The notes beneath the pieces were generated by a model. That model searched no databases, was not told where the DNA came from, and saw only the letters and a program-made list of their open reading frames with translations. A stretch of 20,635 nt of DNA from positions 1-20,635 of IMG/VR virus record IMGVR_UViG_3300018044_000005. The stretch is one strand, 5' to 3'. Positions 13,386 through 20,635 of this stretch are shown piece by piece; the stretch's first letter is position 1, and every line of letters starts with the position of its first letter. Source of the DNA: a virus. The position numbers were made by a program, and so were the translations under genes.

Positions 13386-14123
13386 ATGTCTTTTTTAACC
13401 AGCGCCGACATCGTAAAGTCGGCCATGCGGATAATCGGAGCCATCGGGAAGTCTGAAGTCCCGACCAACGATGAAATGATGGACGGGTTGCAGGCGTTAA
13501 ACCTCATGCTCGAACTATGGTCTGCCCGGAGATTGATGGTTAGAGGCACGATTCAATTTTCCAATATCCTTACGGCTGGGAAATATTCTTACACGATAGG
13601 GACAGGCGGGAATTTCAATACGCTGAAGCCGGTGGACATCACTTCCGCCTTTCTCCGGGACGCCAATAATATTGATACGGGTCTGGACATCATTTCGAGG
13701 GAAGAATACGATTCTTATGGAGACAAGATGATCACGTCTTCGAGACCGATTGCCCTCTGCTATGACGCCGGAGCCGCGCAGCAGGCGTCTCAGATGGGAA
13801 CGGTTCTGTTTTACTATACCCCGGACGCTTCGATTGCCTATACCGTATTTATGCAGATGCAGGTTCAGCTCACCGACTTTTCAAATTTAACTTCGCAGGT
13901 CACTTTTGAAGCCAAGTATGGCGAGGCCATGAAGTACGAGCTGGCGATCAGGTTGTGGCGGGAATACCATGAATCCGACAAGCCTATCCCGGAGGATATA
14001 AAAGTTCTCGCGGCAAGGGCGATGTGCGTCATCGAAAAGACAAATCATGAACTGCCGAGGGCTCAGGTCGAAGTGCCTCCGAGAAAGAGCGTGTTTAATA
14101 TTTATACGGGAGATTATCAGTAA
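13386..14123 (+). CDS. P22 gp4-like tail accessory / head-completion protein
   Basis: The 245-residue product has the hallmarks of the P22 gp4 family: an N-terminal helix MSFLTSADIVKSAMRIIGAI, the DEMMDGLQALNLMLELWSAR block (residues 29-48) and the C-terminal FEAKYGEAMKYELAIRLWRE helix, ending with NIYTGDYQ. P22 gp4 is the first factor added under the portal after packaging and starts the tail platform (166 residues in P22; this form is longer by a beta-rich insertion, residues 55-160, common in distant relatives). It shares one base with the gp10-like gene (TAATG), matching P22 gene order 4-10. Confidence 0.88.
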   Translation: MSFLTSADIVKSAMRIIGAIGKSEVPTNDEMMDGLQALNLMLELWSARRLMVRGTIQFSNILTAGKYSYTIGTGGNFNTLKPVDITSAFLRDANNIDTGLDIISREEYDSYGDKMITSSRPIALCYDAGAAQQASQMGTVLFYYTPDASIAYTVFMQMQVQLTDFSNLTSQVTFEAKYGEAMKYELAIRLWREYHESDKPIPEDIKVLAARAMCVIEKTNHELPRAQVEVPPRKSVFNIYTGDYQ

Positions 14124-16351
14124 TGAGGATTCCTTTCATCGGTCCTACATACGCTTCCCGCAGCAATAATATTGCCGTGGATAGGAGCATAAATTTCTAT
14201 CCTGAAATTAATCAGGAAGATTCAAAGGATGTTGTCTCCCTGATCGGGACGCCGGGGACTCAGTATTTTACAGGGACGGGGGCTTCCGTGGTCAGGGAAA
14301 TGCACGCCTTTAACGGATTGATGTATGTCGTGATCGGGAATTCTCTTTATTCGGTGAATACCGGGGGAGTTTATTCAGTCGTCCTCGGAACTTTGCAGAC
14401 CTCAATTGGCAGGATTTCCATGGCGGACAATGGGCTTGCTTCCAACGGGCTTGGAGGGAATCAGCTCGCCATTGCGGATGGAACCGCTTTTTATATCTAC
14501 AATGTTGTCTCAGGAGTTTTTTCTACAACGCTAACCACGATTTCGGCTCCATGGACGGGCGCGCCGACCCATGTTATTTTTCTGGATGGGTACTTTATCG
14601 TGACGATAGGCAATTCCATGATCTCCTACGCTTCCAATCTTTTCGACGGGACGACATGGGGTTCTCTGGCTTACGCGCAGGCGACTTCCTCAAAAGATAA
14701 TCTGAAGACTGTGGCTGATCTGTCAGAGCAAATCTGGTTCATAAAGCAGAACACGTCGGAGTGCTGGTACAATAACGGCGTGGCCACCGCAGTCGGATTC
14801 CCTTATTCGAGAGTGGCCGCAGGCGTCATTGACGCGGGGACTCCCGCCGAGTGGTCTGTGGCAAGGATGCAGAGCAGTCTCTATATGCTGGGGTGCGTGA
14901 GGAATAACGAGCAGGGAGAAATGATCGGGATTTGTCAGTTAACAGGCGGCTCAATCAGCGTGGTTTCCCCGGTGGCGATAAATTATCAAATTAGCCAATG
15001 GCCGAGGCTTGACGATGCGTTTGGGTATTGTTATTCGGAAGGCGGGCATAGTTTTTACGTTCTGACATCGCCCTCTGCAAACCAGACCTTTGTTTATGAC
15101 GCCACTACCCAGATGTGCCACGAAAGATCAACTTATTCCAATAATCCTTACCAGATAAACAGGCACATCAGTAATTGTTATTGTTTTTTCAACAACAATC
15201 ACTACGTCGGAGATTGGCAAAGCGGAAATATCTATAATATGTCTTCGAGCATTTACACGGACAATGGGCAGCCGATTATCAATATCAGGCAGGCGCAGCA
15301 TATTTCAGATAAGAAATCCCTGAACAATCTGTTTTTCAGTCGGCTTATTATTGACGCTGAAGGCGGCCCGCCCGGAGTGACCGGAACCGGAGGCTTTTAC
15401 AACATCAACATCCCGGCTTATAATTCAGACCCTTACTTGGCTTTCTTGGCTCATTTTGACGGGACAAACGGGCAAACAACGATGACTGATTCATCATTTA
15501 ACAACTATCAAATAACTCCGGTTGCCAATGCTCAGTTAGGTACGGCATGGAAGGAATTTGGGACAGCATCGCTACTTTTAAATGGCTCAACTGATTATGT
15601 TTATATCCCTGCCAATGCTGTAAATGTAGGTACAAACGATTGGACGATTGATTATTGGATGTACCCAAAAAGCATATCGGCCAATATGTCCATGTTTTCA
15701 CAGGTTCTTAATTCAGGGAATCATGTTTCTTTCTATTGCCAAGAAACAGGCACAAAGGGTCTTTATTTCAATTCTAACACAGGCGGTTTGCCCGGTCCTT
15801 ATTATGGCTGGCCTTGCACAATAGCCGTGAACAATCCTTACCATGTCGCTTTTGTTTGCCATAATGCGAGTTTGCTGGCTTTTTTAAATGGGAATTTACT
15901 AACTCCAAATATATATCAATTCTATATATCATCGGTTTTTTCAAATGCCTCTTTCTTAATAGGAGGCGGCGACAGCGTTTACGGTCTTTTGCCATTCAAC
16001 GGGAACATTGACGAGTTCCGAGTTTCTCTTGGCATCGCCCGGTGGACTGCAAACTTCACTCCGCCGACCTCCGCCTATCCCTATACGTACAATGCGCCCT
16101 ATACGGAAACCTTACAGACCACGACCAACACTCCGTACTGGCTGAATTCTCAGGCTCAACTTTCATGGTCGAATGATGGAGGGCATACTTGGTCAAACGA
16201 TTATCAGGCGTCGGTGGGAGCAATCGGACAATACAAAACACGTCTCATTTGGAGGCGGTTAGGCTATGCCAGAGACAGGGTTTTTCGGGTGGCTTTCAGC
16301 GAGCCGACAAAAACGGTTCTGATCGGAGCAGTTATGGAGGGCGGAGAATGA
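14123..16351 (+). CDS. P22 gp10-like DNA-stabilisation tail protein with inserted LamG-like domain
   Basis: The N-terminal 435 residues follow the P22 gp10 family (MRIPFIGPTYASRSNNIAVD, RSINFYPEIN, IGTPGT, FLDGYFIV, IWFIKQNTSECWYN, SVARMQSSLYMLG, WPRLDDAFGYCY), with beta-propeller-like repeats. The typical C-terminal block is also present (LSWSNDGGHTWSNDYQASVG, then YKTRLIWRRLGYARDRVFRV) at 680-732. Between them, at about 436-652, sits a concanavalin/LamG-like domain (LAHFDGTNGQTTMTDSS, LLLNGSTDYVYIPA, WTIDYWMYP, FNGNIDEFRVSLGIARWTAN). P22 gp10 has 472 residues; this has 742, and the difference matches the insert. gp10 binds below gp4 and closes the channel after packaging. The LamG part probably binds sugars. 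The stop overlaps the next start as ATGA. Confidence 0.9.
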   Translation: MRIPFIGPTYASRSNNIAVDRSINFYPEINQEDSKDVVSLIGTPGTQYFTGTGASVVREMHAFNGLMYVVIGNSLYSVNTGGVYSVVLGTLQTSIGRISMADNGLASNGLGGNQLAIADGTAFYIYNVVSGVFSTTLTTISAPWTGAPTHVIFLDGYFIVTIGNSMISYASNLFDGTTWGSLAYAQATSSKDNLKTVADLSEQIWFIKQNTSECWYNNGVATAVGFPYSRVAAGVIDAGTPAEWSVARMQSSLYMLGCVRNNEQGEMIGICQLTGGSISVVSPVAINYQISQWPRLDDAFGYCYSEGGHSFYVLTSPSANQTFVYDATTQMCHERSTYSNNPYQINRHISNCYCFFNNNHYVGDWQSGNIYNMSSSIYTDNGQPIINIRQAQHISDKKSLNNLFFSRLIIDAEGGPPGVTGTGGFYNINIPAYNSDPYLAFLAHFDGTNGQTTMTDSSFNNYQITPVANAQLGTAWKEFGTASLLLNGSTDYVYIPANAVNVGTNDWTIDYWMYPKSISANMSMFSQVLNSGNHVSFYCQETGTKGLYFNSNTGGLPGPYYGWPCTIAVNNPYHVAFVCHNASLLAFLNGNLLTPNIYQFYISSVFSNASFLIGGGDSVYGLLPFNGNIDEFRVSLGIARWTANFTPPTSAYPYTYNAPYTETLQTTTNTPYWLNSQAQLSWSNDGGHTWSNDYQASVGAIGQYKTRLIWRRLGYARDRVFRVAFSEPTKTVLIGAVMEGGE

Positions 16352-17199
16352 AGCTTGTACCGATTTCTGATATTTCAATCATAAAAACGCTTTTAGGGAA
16401 TGCCGATGTAGCCAATCTTTCCGTAAGGGAACAGATAGACGTTATCGAAAAGTCCATGCTTCAATATCCACAAGAGGAAATCCCTGTGAAGCATAGTTTT
16501 TCCAGCGGGATTTACGCGAGAGAAATTTTAATTCCTAAAGGAACGCTTTTGATCAGCAAATATCATAAATTTGAGCAGATAGATTTCATGCTCTATGGTG
16601 ATCTCTCAGTCGTTACAAGCAACGGCCTTTTAAGAATTAAAGCGCCTTTCGTCGGAGCGTCCCATCCGGGAATGAAAAGATTAGGTTATGCCCATGAAGA
16701 TACTCTATGGATTGATGTCCGGGCTGTAAATGAAACAAATATAGAGCATCTTGAAAAAATCATGTATTGCGACACGTTTGAGGAACTGGAAGAATTTGAA
16801 AGCAGAAACCAGAGGCTTGATTTTGAAAAAATGCTTATCGAATACAACGTCCCCTTCAGCTTGGTTCAAGCTCAATCGAACAACACGGAGGATTATGTGG
16901 AAATGCCTCTGGATAAGGTGAAAATTATTGATTCAAAGATAAGCGGCAAGGGGCTCTTTGCCGTAAAACCTATTAGAGATCAAGAAATTATTATGGCGGC
17001 GAGAGTAAAAGAAATGAGGACGCAGGCCGGTAAATTCACAAATCATTCGTCCAATCCTAATGCCCAGATGGAAATTAGAGAGGACGGAAATATCTATTTG
17101 GTGGCGATAAGAAACATTTTTAAAGAGGAAATAACCGTTAATTACAGACAATGCCTCGAATTATTGGGGGTAAAAAAGGAGTTATTATGTCAGCAATAG
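16348..17199 (+). CDS. Cupin-like and SET-domain fusion, probable protein lysine methyltransferase
   Basis: The ATG at 16348 overlaps the gp10-like stop (ATGA), with GGCGGAG upstream; the longer frame from 16189 lies inside that gene. The 283 residues form two parts. Residues 45-130 (YAREILIPKGTLLISKYHKF, LYGDLSVVTSNGLLRIKAPF) look like a cupin barrel. Residues 193-270 carry the SET signatures: SKISGKGLFAVKPI (196-209, SAM-site glycine motif), FTNHSSNPNA (230-239, NHSxxPN) and EEITVNY (260-266, with the catalytic-type Tyr). SET proteins transfer methyl groups from SAM to lysine. The DNA is more AT-rich than its neighbours, which suggests acquisition. The target is unknown: virion protein or host protein. 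It overlaps the next gene by 13 bases. Confidence 0.8.
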   Translation: MKLVPISDISIIKTLLGNADVANLSVREQIDVIEKSMLQYPQEEIPVKHSFSSGIYAREILIPKGTLLISKYHKFEQIDFMLYGDLSVVTSNGLLRIKAPFVGASHPGMKRLGYAHEDTLWIDVRAVNETNIEHLEKIMYCDTFEELEEFESRNQRLDFEKMLIEYNVPFSLVQAQSNNTEDYVEMPLDKVKIIDSKISGKGLFAVKPIRDQEIIMAARVKEMRTQAGKFTNHSSNPNAQMEIREDGNIYLVAIRNIFKEEITVNYRQCLELLGVKKELLCQQ

Positions 17200-17885
17200 C
17201 AGCGGCCATCATCGGCGGAGCAGTCATTGGAGCAGGTGTCGGTATCTATTCCTCGAATCAGCAGGCATCGGCGTCTGAATCCGCAGCTCAGACAGCAGCA
17301 GGCGCACAGAATAATGCGGCACAGCTTCAATATAATATGTTTGAGCAGCAGTTAAACCAGCCTCAGAATGTCGCTTTGCAGAAAGCCGCCCCCGGGGCGA
17401 TCAACACCTTGTCAGGCGGCTACACCATGAACCAGTTTCAAAATTCTCCCGCCTATCAGTCTATGCTTGGAGCCAATCAGCTCTTGATGCAGAACGCCCC
17501 GGCTCAATATGCGGCTTCGGGGATGCTGGGAAGTGGCAATATGCAGTCAGGATTACAGCAGCAGGCTCAATTAAACGCCCTTCAGGCCGAGGGACAGGGT
17601 TATAGCCAATGGTATCAACCTTTGAGCGCAGTTGCGGGTCTCGGTCAGGCACAAGCCTCTGGTAATCAGCAGGTAGGCGCGCAGACAGCACAGAGCATGG
17701 GAAACAATATCGTTGGAGCTGGAAATGCTCTGGCTGCCGGACAGGTGGGAGCTGCAAACGCATGGTCAACCGGGCTTTCAAATATGGGAAGTTCTCTGAA
17801 TAGCGGATTAACGAATGCTCTCATGTATAGTAATTTGAACAACAGCGGATTCGATTGGTCAAATGCCGGCTGGGCTGTTTACTAA
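17187..17885 (+). CDS. Glycine-zipper ejection-type protein (P22 gp7-like position)
   Basis: I choose the ATG at 17187, after AAAAAAGGAG, over the frame-open 17151. The product has 232 residues. Its first 20 (MSAIAAAIIGGAVIGAGVGI) form a hydrophobic small-residue segment with GxxxG spacing, as in proteins that enter membranes. The rest is rich in Gln, Ala, Asn and Gly (for example QQQAQLNALQAEGQGYSQWY) and probably helical, with the middle PAYQSMLGANQLLMQNAPAQ. After gp10, P22-like phages encode DNA-ejection proteins gp7, gp20 and gp16, which leave the capsid and form a conduit through the host envelope. Composition and place fit the first of these. Direct sequence identity cannot be judged by eye. 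Confidence 0.7.
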   Translation: MSAIAAAIIGGAVIGAGVGIYSSNQQASASESAAQTAAGAQNNAAQLQYNMFEQQLNQPQNVALQKAAPGAINTLSGGYTMNQFQNSPAYQSMLGANQLLMQNAPAQYAASGMLGSGNMQSGLQQQAQLNALQAEGQGYSQWYQPLSAVAGLGQAQASGNQQVGAQTAQSMGNNIVGAGNALAAGQVGAANAWSTGLSNMGSSLNSGLTNALMYSNLNNSGFDWSNAGWAVY

Positions 17886-17899
17886 AAAAGGAGAGTTTT

Positions 17900-19315
17900 A
17901 TGAGCGAATATGATTTTATCGCACATCCGGAGAAACCGAATCAAGTATGGCAACCGTCTATGCAGGACATCATGGCATTGGTTACAGGGCCAACGCAGGT
18001 TTTAGCAAACAGAATCGCCGTTGAAAACGCTCTTGCCCAGCGGAATATTGATATCGGGAAGATGAATGCTTTTTTAACGCCTCAGCAAAAGCAACTTCCT
18101 CCGGCACAGCAGCAGCAGGCTTACGGTCAACAGCAGGGACAAATGGCGCAGCAGGCGGCAAAGGCAGAGCAGGAAACTAAAGCAGCAGACCTTGTTCTAA
18201 AACTGAAACAGGCATTCGGCACTAAAGTTTTAAAGGAAAACTGGTCGGAGGTTCAATCGCTAGACCCTCATTTTGCCCATATAAAACCTGAAGACATAAC
18301 CGACGATGGGATTATGGTCAACGACCCGACAACGGGGAAGCCTGTGGGGATGTTTGTTACTGACCCGGCAGGGAAAGCTCGTTTCGTAAAAATCGGGAGC
18401 GATACAAAAACCGCCTTTGAAGCTCTTGAAACTTCTATGCCGAAACTCCCCGGGGAATCTGAAGCCCAGCATCAGCAAAGAATTTATACTAAATATCAGA
18501 AAGATCAAGCAGCCCTGACAGGCGCAAAGGCTACCGCCACGGCTCATGCCTACGATCAACAGGTTCAGGAAATTGGCGATGCTATGATTGCCGGGAAACA
18601 ACCCCCGGAAATATCAGGTTTCGGCATGGCAAAGATCGCCGCGCCCTTAAAAGCCTATCTCGCAGAAAAAGGCTTCGATTTGACAACGGCAAATCTGGAT
18701 TATATCGCCCAAAAGAAATACATGGCAACGCTGAACGGAGCGCAGCAGGTCAGATTAAGACAGGCCACAGATTTTGCGTATAGTTCTCTTGATAAGGTGG
18801 AGGAGCTGGCGAAATTATGGCAAGGCGGAAATTACGCGCCTCTCAACAAAGTAAATCTTATCGCGGCTAAAAACGGAGCCTACGGACCGGAAGCCGCCTC
18901 TATCGCAACCAGACTTGACACCCAGATTGCGGATTTAACCAGCGAACTTGGAACCGTTTACAAAGGCGGCAACAGTTCCACAGACGAATCTTTAAAACTG
19001 GCCGCCAAGAATCTCCAAAGCGATTGGAGTGAAAAAGTAATTTTGGATGTGGTTCCCTTGATTCGGTATAATCTTGACATCAGGAAAAACTCCCAGAAAT
19101 TCGCGGGGGCGGCTACCTCACAAAATCCCAGAGAACCGGAACCTTCGGACAAAAAGAAGGAAAAAAAGATTGACCCAAAAGACGTTATAAGCATCAAAGG
19201 CCCTTCAAATTGGGTTGAGATAGTGGATGGCAAAAGAGTAGAATACAAAGGCATCCCTCAGGATAAGGCGGCAAGATTTTATGAGCTTCATCCTAACGCT
19301 ATGAAGGCGGAATAA
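17900..19315 (+). CDS. Gln-rich probable internal virion/ejection protein (471 aa)
   Basis: The start at 17900 follows AAAAAAGGAGAG; an upstream frame from 17855 is within the previous gene. The 471-residue product has a Gln-rich helix at residues 58-95 (LTPQQKQLPPAQQQQAYGQQ), a small beta-type domain at about 110-170 (DGIMVNDPTTGKPVGMFVTD), a long helical middle (200-410), and a charged Lys-rich linker (SDKKKEKKIDPKD) before a C-terminal segment KGPSNWVEIVDGKRVEYKGI. No catalytic motif is evident. Gene order suggests the gp20-like member of the ejection set, but that is inference. The next gene starts one base after the stop codon. Confidence 0.65.
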   Translation: MSEYDFIAHPEKPNQVWQPSMQDIMALVTGPTQVLANRIAVENALAQRNIDIGKMNAFLTPQQKQLPPAQQQQAYGQQQGQMAQQAAKAEQETKAADLVLKLKQAFGTKVLKENWSEVQSLDPHFAHIKPEDITDDGIMVNDPTTGKPVGMFVTDPAGKARFVKIGSDTKTAFEALETSMPKLPGESEAQHQQRIYTKYQKDQAALTGAKATATAHAYDQQVQEIGDAMIAGKQPPEISGFGMAKIAAPLKAYLAEKGFDLTTANLDYIAQKKYMATLNGAQQVRLRQATDFAYSSLDKVEELAKLWQGGNYAPLNKVNLIAAKNGAYGPEAASIATRLDTQIADLTSELGTVYKGGNSSTDESLKLAAKNLQSDWSEKVILDVVPLIRYNLDIRKNSQKFAGAATSQNPREPEPSDKKKEKKIDPKDVISIKGPSNWVEIVDGKRVEYKGIPQDKAARFYELHPNAMKAE

Positions 19316-20635
19316 ATGGCTGACGAATTCGATCAATACATCGTTAAAACATCCCCCAATAAATTAGGGGGGGATGAATTTGAGCAGTATAAGGTGAAAG
19401 CGCCGCCGCCAGCTAACGGCACGCCCTCCAACGCTTCTTGGAGAGAAAAAGGATTTTTTGACCGATCATGGCGCGATCTCAACAAACGGGCTGACGAACT
19501 ATTTTACGGCCCCTCGATGCCTGCCGATGCCATGGGCGTTCATATTTTAGGACAGGCAGCCGGAGGGCTAATGGATGTGGGCCTTGAAGGGGTAAAAAGC
19601 ACCTACAAAACCGTGGTTCCCAAGCAGGTGCAGGAAGACATCGTAAACCCTGAGGGCTTGATTGTGCAATTTGGGAATAAGATTGCTCAGTCGCCTATCG
19701 GGCAGGCCGGATTAAGCGCAGCCCGTCAGGGAGAAAAATACTGGCTTGTCTTTAAAAAAACCCATCCTGACGCCGCCCGCATGATCGAGGACGTTTTAAA
19801 TATCGCTTCTCTTTTCCCGGGAGAAAAGGCGATCAGTATGGGAAAGGAAGCCGGGAAAGCGACGGTGGTCCCGGTTGCCAAGGAAGGCGGAGCCATCATC
19901 AGCGATCTGGCGAGAATTGCCACCACCAAGAACGAGCAGGAAGTGGAAGCCATTATCAATAAGGGCGTGACGAAATCCGTTCTCTCCGGCAGAGGCATAG
20001 AGACCGATAAGGAAATGCAGAAATTAATCCAAAGCGGCAACGAATCCACTAAAGACATCATCAAAAACTATGACAATTTAACCTACCTTGATATAGATAA
20101 AAATGTCACTAAAGGCCACGCTCCAAGGGATTTGGGAGAGTGGCGGCAGGCCATCGCACAAAGAAAAGTGGCGATCTGGCAGCAGGTGAAAGATATAAAT
20201 AAAGCGGCAGGGCAACAGGGTTTTAGAATCCCTCTGGATGGAGTGATCAAAGACCTCGAAAAATTTGCAGCCGAGCCGGCTCACATCGCTGAAAATCCGG
20301 AAGCGGTCAAATACGCCAAGGAAAAAATAAAAGTCTATAAAAAACTGAAGTCGTTTTCCATTGACGACGCTCAGGATGCGCTTGTCGCCCTGAACGCAAA
20401 CTTTGAGGAATGGGTAAAGACGGGCTCCACCAAAAAACTTGTGGATGTTATTTCCGGAAATTATATCCGGAATATGCTTGATACGACCATGGAAAAACTT
20501 GCCGGGAACAAAGATTACGAAGCATTAAAGAAAGCCTATGGCGCGCACACCAACATTGAGAGCTATGTCACCAAGAAATCCTTGCAGGAAGCGGCGAAGA
20601 TCAAAAAACCTCAATGGCTGGACGTTCTGGCCGGC
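19316..20635 (+). CDS. Large probable ejection/internal virion protein, C terminus beyond window
   Basis: The ATG at 19316 lies directly after the preceding TAA (TAAATG), with GGCGGAA as a weak ribosome binding site inside the previous gene. The frame stays open for 440 codons to the window end. It begins MADEFDQYIVK and repeats GGDEFEQYKVKAPPP about 17 residues later, a duplicated N-terminal tag also met in other large phage virion proteins. Residues 70-190 have amphipathic small-residue helices (VHILGQAAGGLMDVGLEGVK), and 200-440 are charged and helical (DKEMQKLIQSGNESTKDIIK). No peptidoglycan-hydrolase motif is seen in the visible part. It occupies the gp16-like slot of P22-type phages. 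Functional call by position and composition only. Confidence 0.65.
   Translation, partial: MADEFDQYIVKTSPNKLGGDEFEQYKVKAPPPANGTPSNASWREKGFFDRSWRDLNKRADELFYGPSMPADAMGVHILGQAAGGLMDVGLEGVKSTYKTVVPKQVQEDIVNPEGLIVQFGNKIAQSPIGQAGLSAARQGEKYWLVFKKTHPDAARMIEDVLNIASLFPGEKAISMGKEAGKATVVPVAKEGGAIISDLARIATTKNEQEVEAIINKGVTKSVLSGRGIETDKEMQKLIQSGNESTKDIIKNYDNLTYLDIDKNVTKGHAPRDLGEWRQAIAQRKVAIWQQVKDINKAAGQQGFRIPLDGVIKDLEKFAAEPAHIAENPEAVKYAKEKIKVYKKLKSFSIDDAQDALVALNANFEEWVKTGSTKKLVDVISGNYIRNMLDTTMEKLAGNKDYEALKKAYGAHTNIESYVTKKSLQEAAKIKKPQWLDVLAG

Noticed and set aside
1-20635. tRNA genes, CRISPR arrays, insertion sequences, integrase
   Set aside because: I looked on both strands and saw no cloverleaf, regular spacer-repeat array, transposase or recombinase motif in this window.

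Overview
The window looks like the left half of the late (virion) region of a tailed phage or prophage with a short-tailed, P22-type architecture. The recognisable genes come in the P22 order: terminase, portal, scaffold, coat, gp4-like tail factor, gp10-like DNA-stabilisation/tail protein, then ejection-type proteins. P22-type portal, coat, gp4 and gp10 relatives point to a podovirus-like phage, most likely of a Gram-negative host. Nothing seen (no host gene, tRNA or integrase) identifies the host or decides between free phage and prophage. Nearly every gene has a strong AGGAGG-type ribosome binding site, and many junctions are ATGA or TAATG overlaps, so the plus-strand genes look like one or a few long polycistronic units.

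Layout. 1-334 (minus strand) holds two small early-type genes, one cut by the window edge. 335-626 is a divergent control region with a candidate minus-strand promoter overlapped by a dyad, and repeated CCGGGTA words upstream of the terminase block. 627-3524 is the packaging block: an HTH protein that is the likely small terminase, three small unknown proteins, the large terminase, and a 68-residue unknown. 3537-7995 is portal, scaffold-like protein and P22-fold coat. 8008-9786 encodes a large Asn/Ala/Thr-rich beta-repeat virion protein, followed by a 9-bp GNRA-loop hairpin.

9839-12422 is an unexpected cassette of three coupled genes inside the morphogenesis region: a DxD glycosyltransferase, a UDP-glucuronate-decarboxylase-like SDR, and a radical SAM protein with extra cysteines. 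It is followed by a string of very small basic proteins (12343-13382), some in out-of-phase overlaps. 13386-16351 is the gp4-like factor and a gp10-like protein that carries an AT-rich LamG-like domain inserted inside it. 16348-17199 encodes a probable cupin-SET-domain fusion. 17187 to the window end encodes a glycine-zipper ejection protein, a Gln-rich protein and a large open-ended protein, probably internal or ejection proteins.

How it may work together (inference): the packaging and head genes build the capsid. The sugar/radical-SAM cassette next to the long Asn/Thr-rich surface-type protein could supply a modified sugar to the virion or to the host surface glycan. The LamG insertion could give the tail hub a carbohydrate-binding function. 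The SET-domain protein could methylate lysines on virion or host proteins. These accessory functions inside a conserved P22-like backbone are the most novel aspect of the window.
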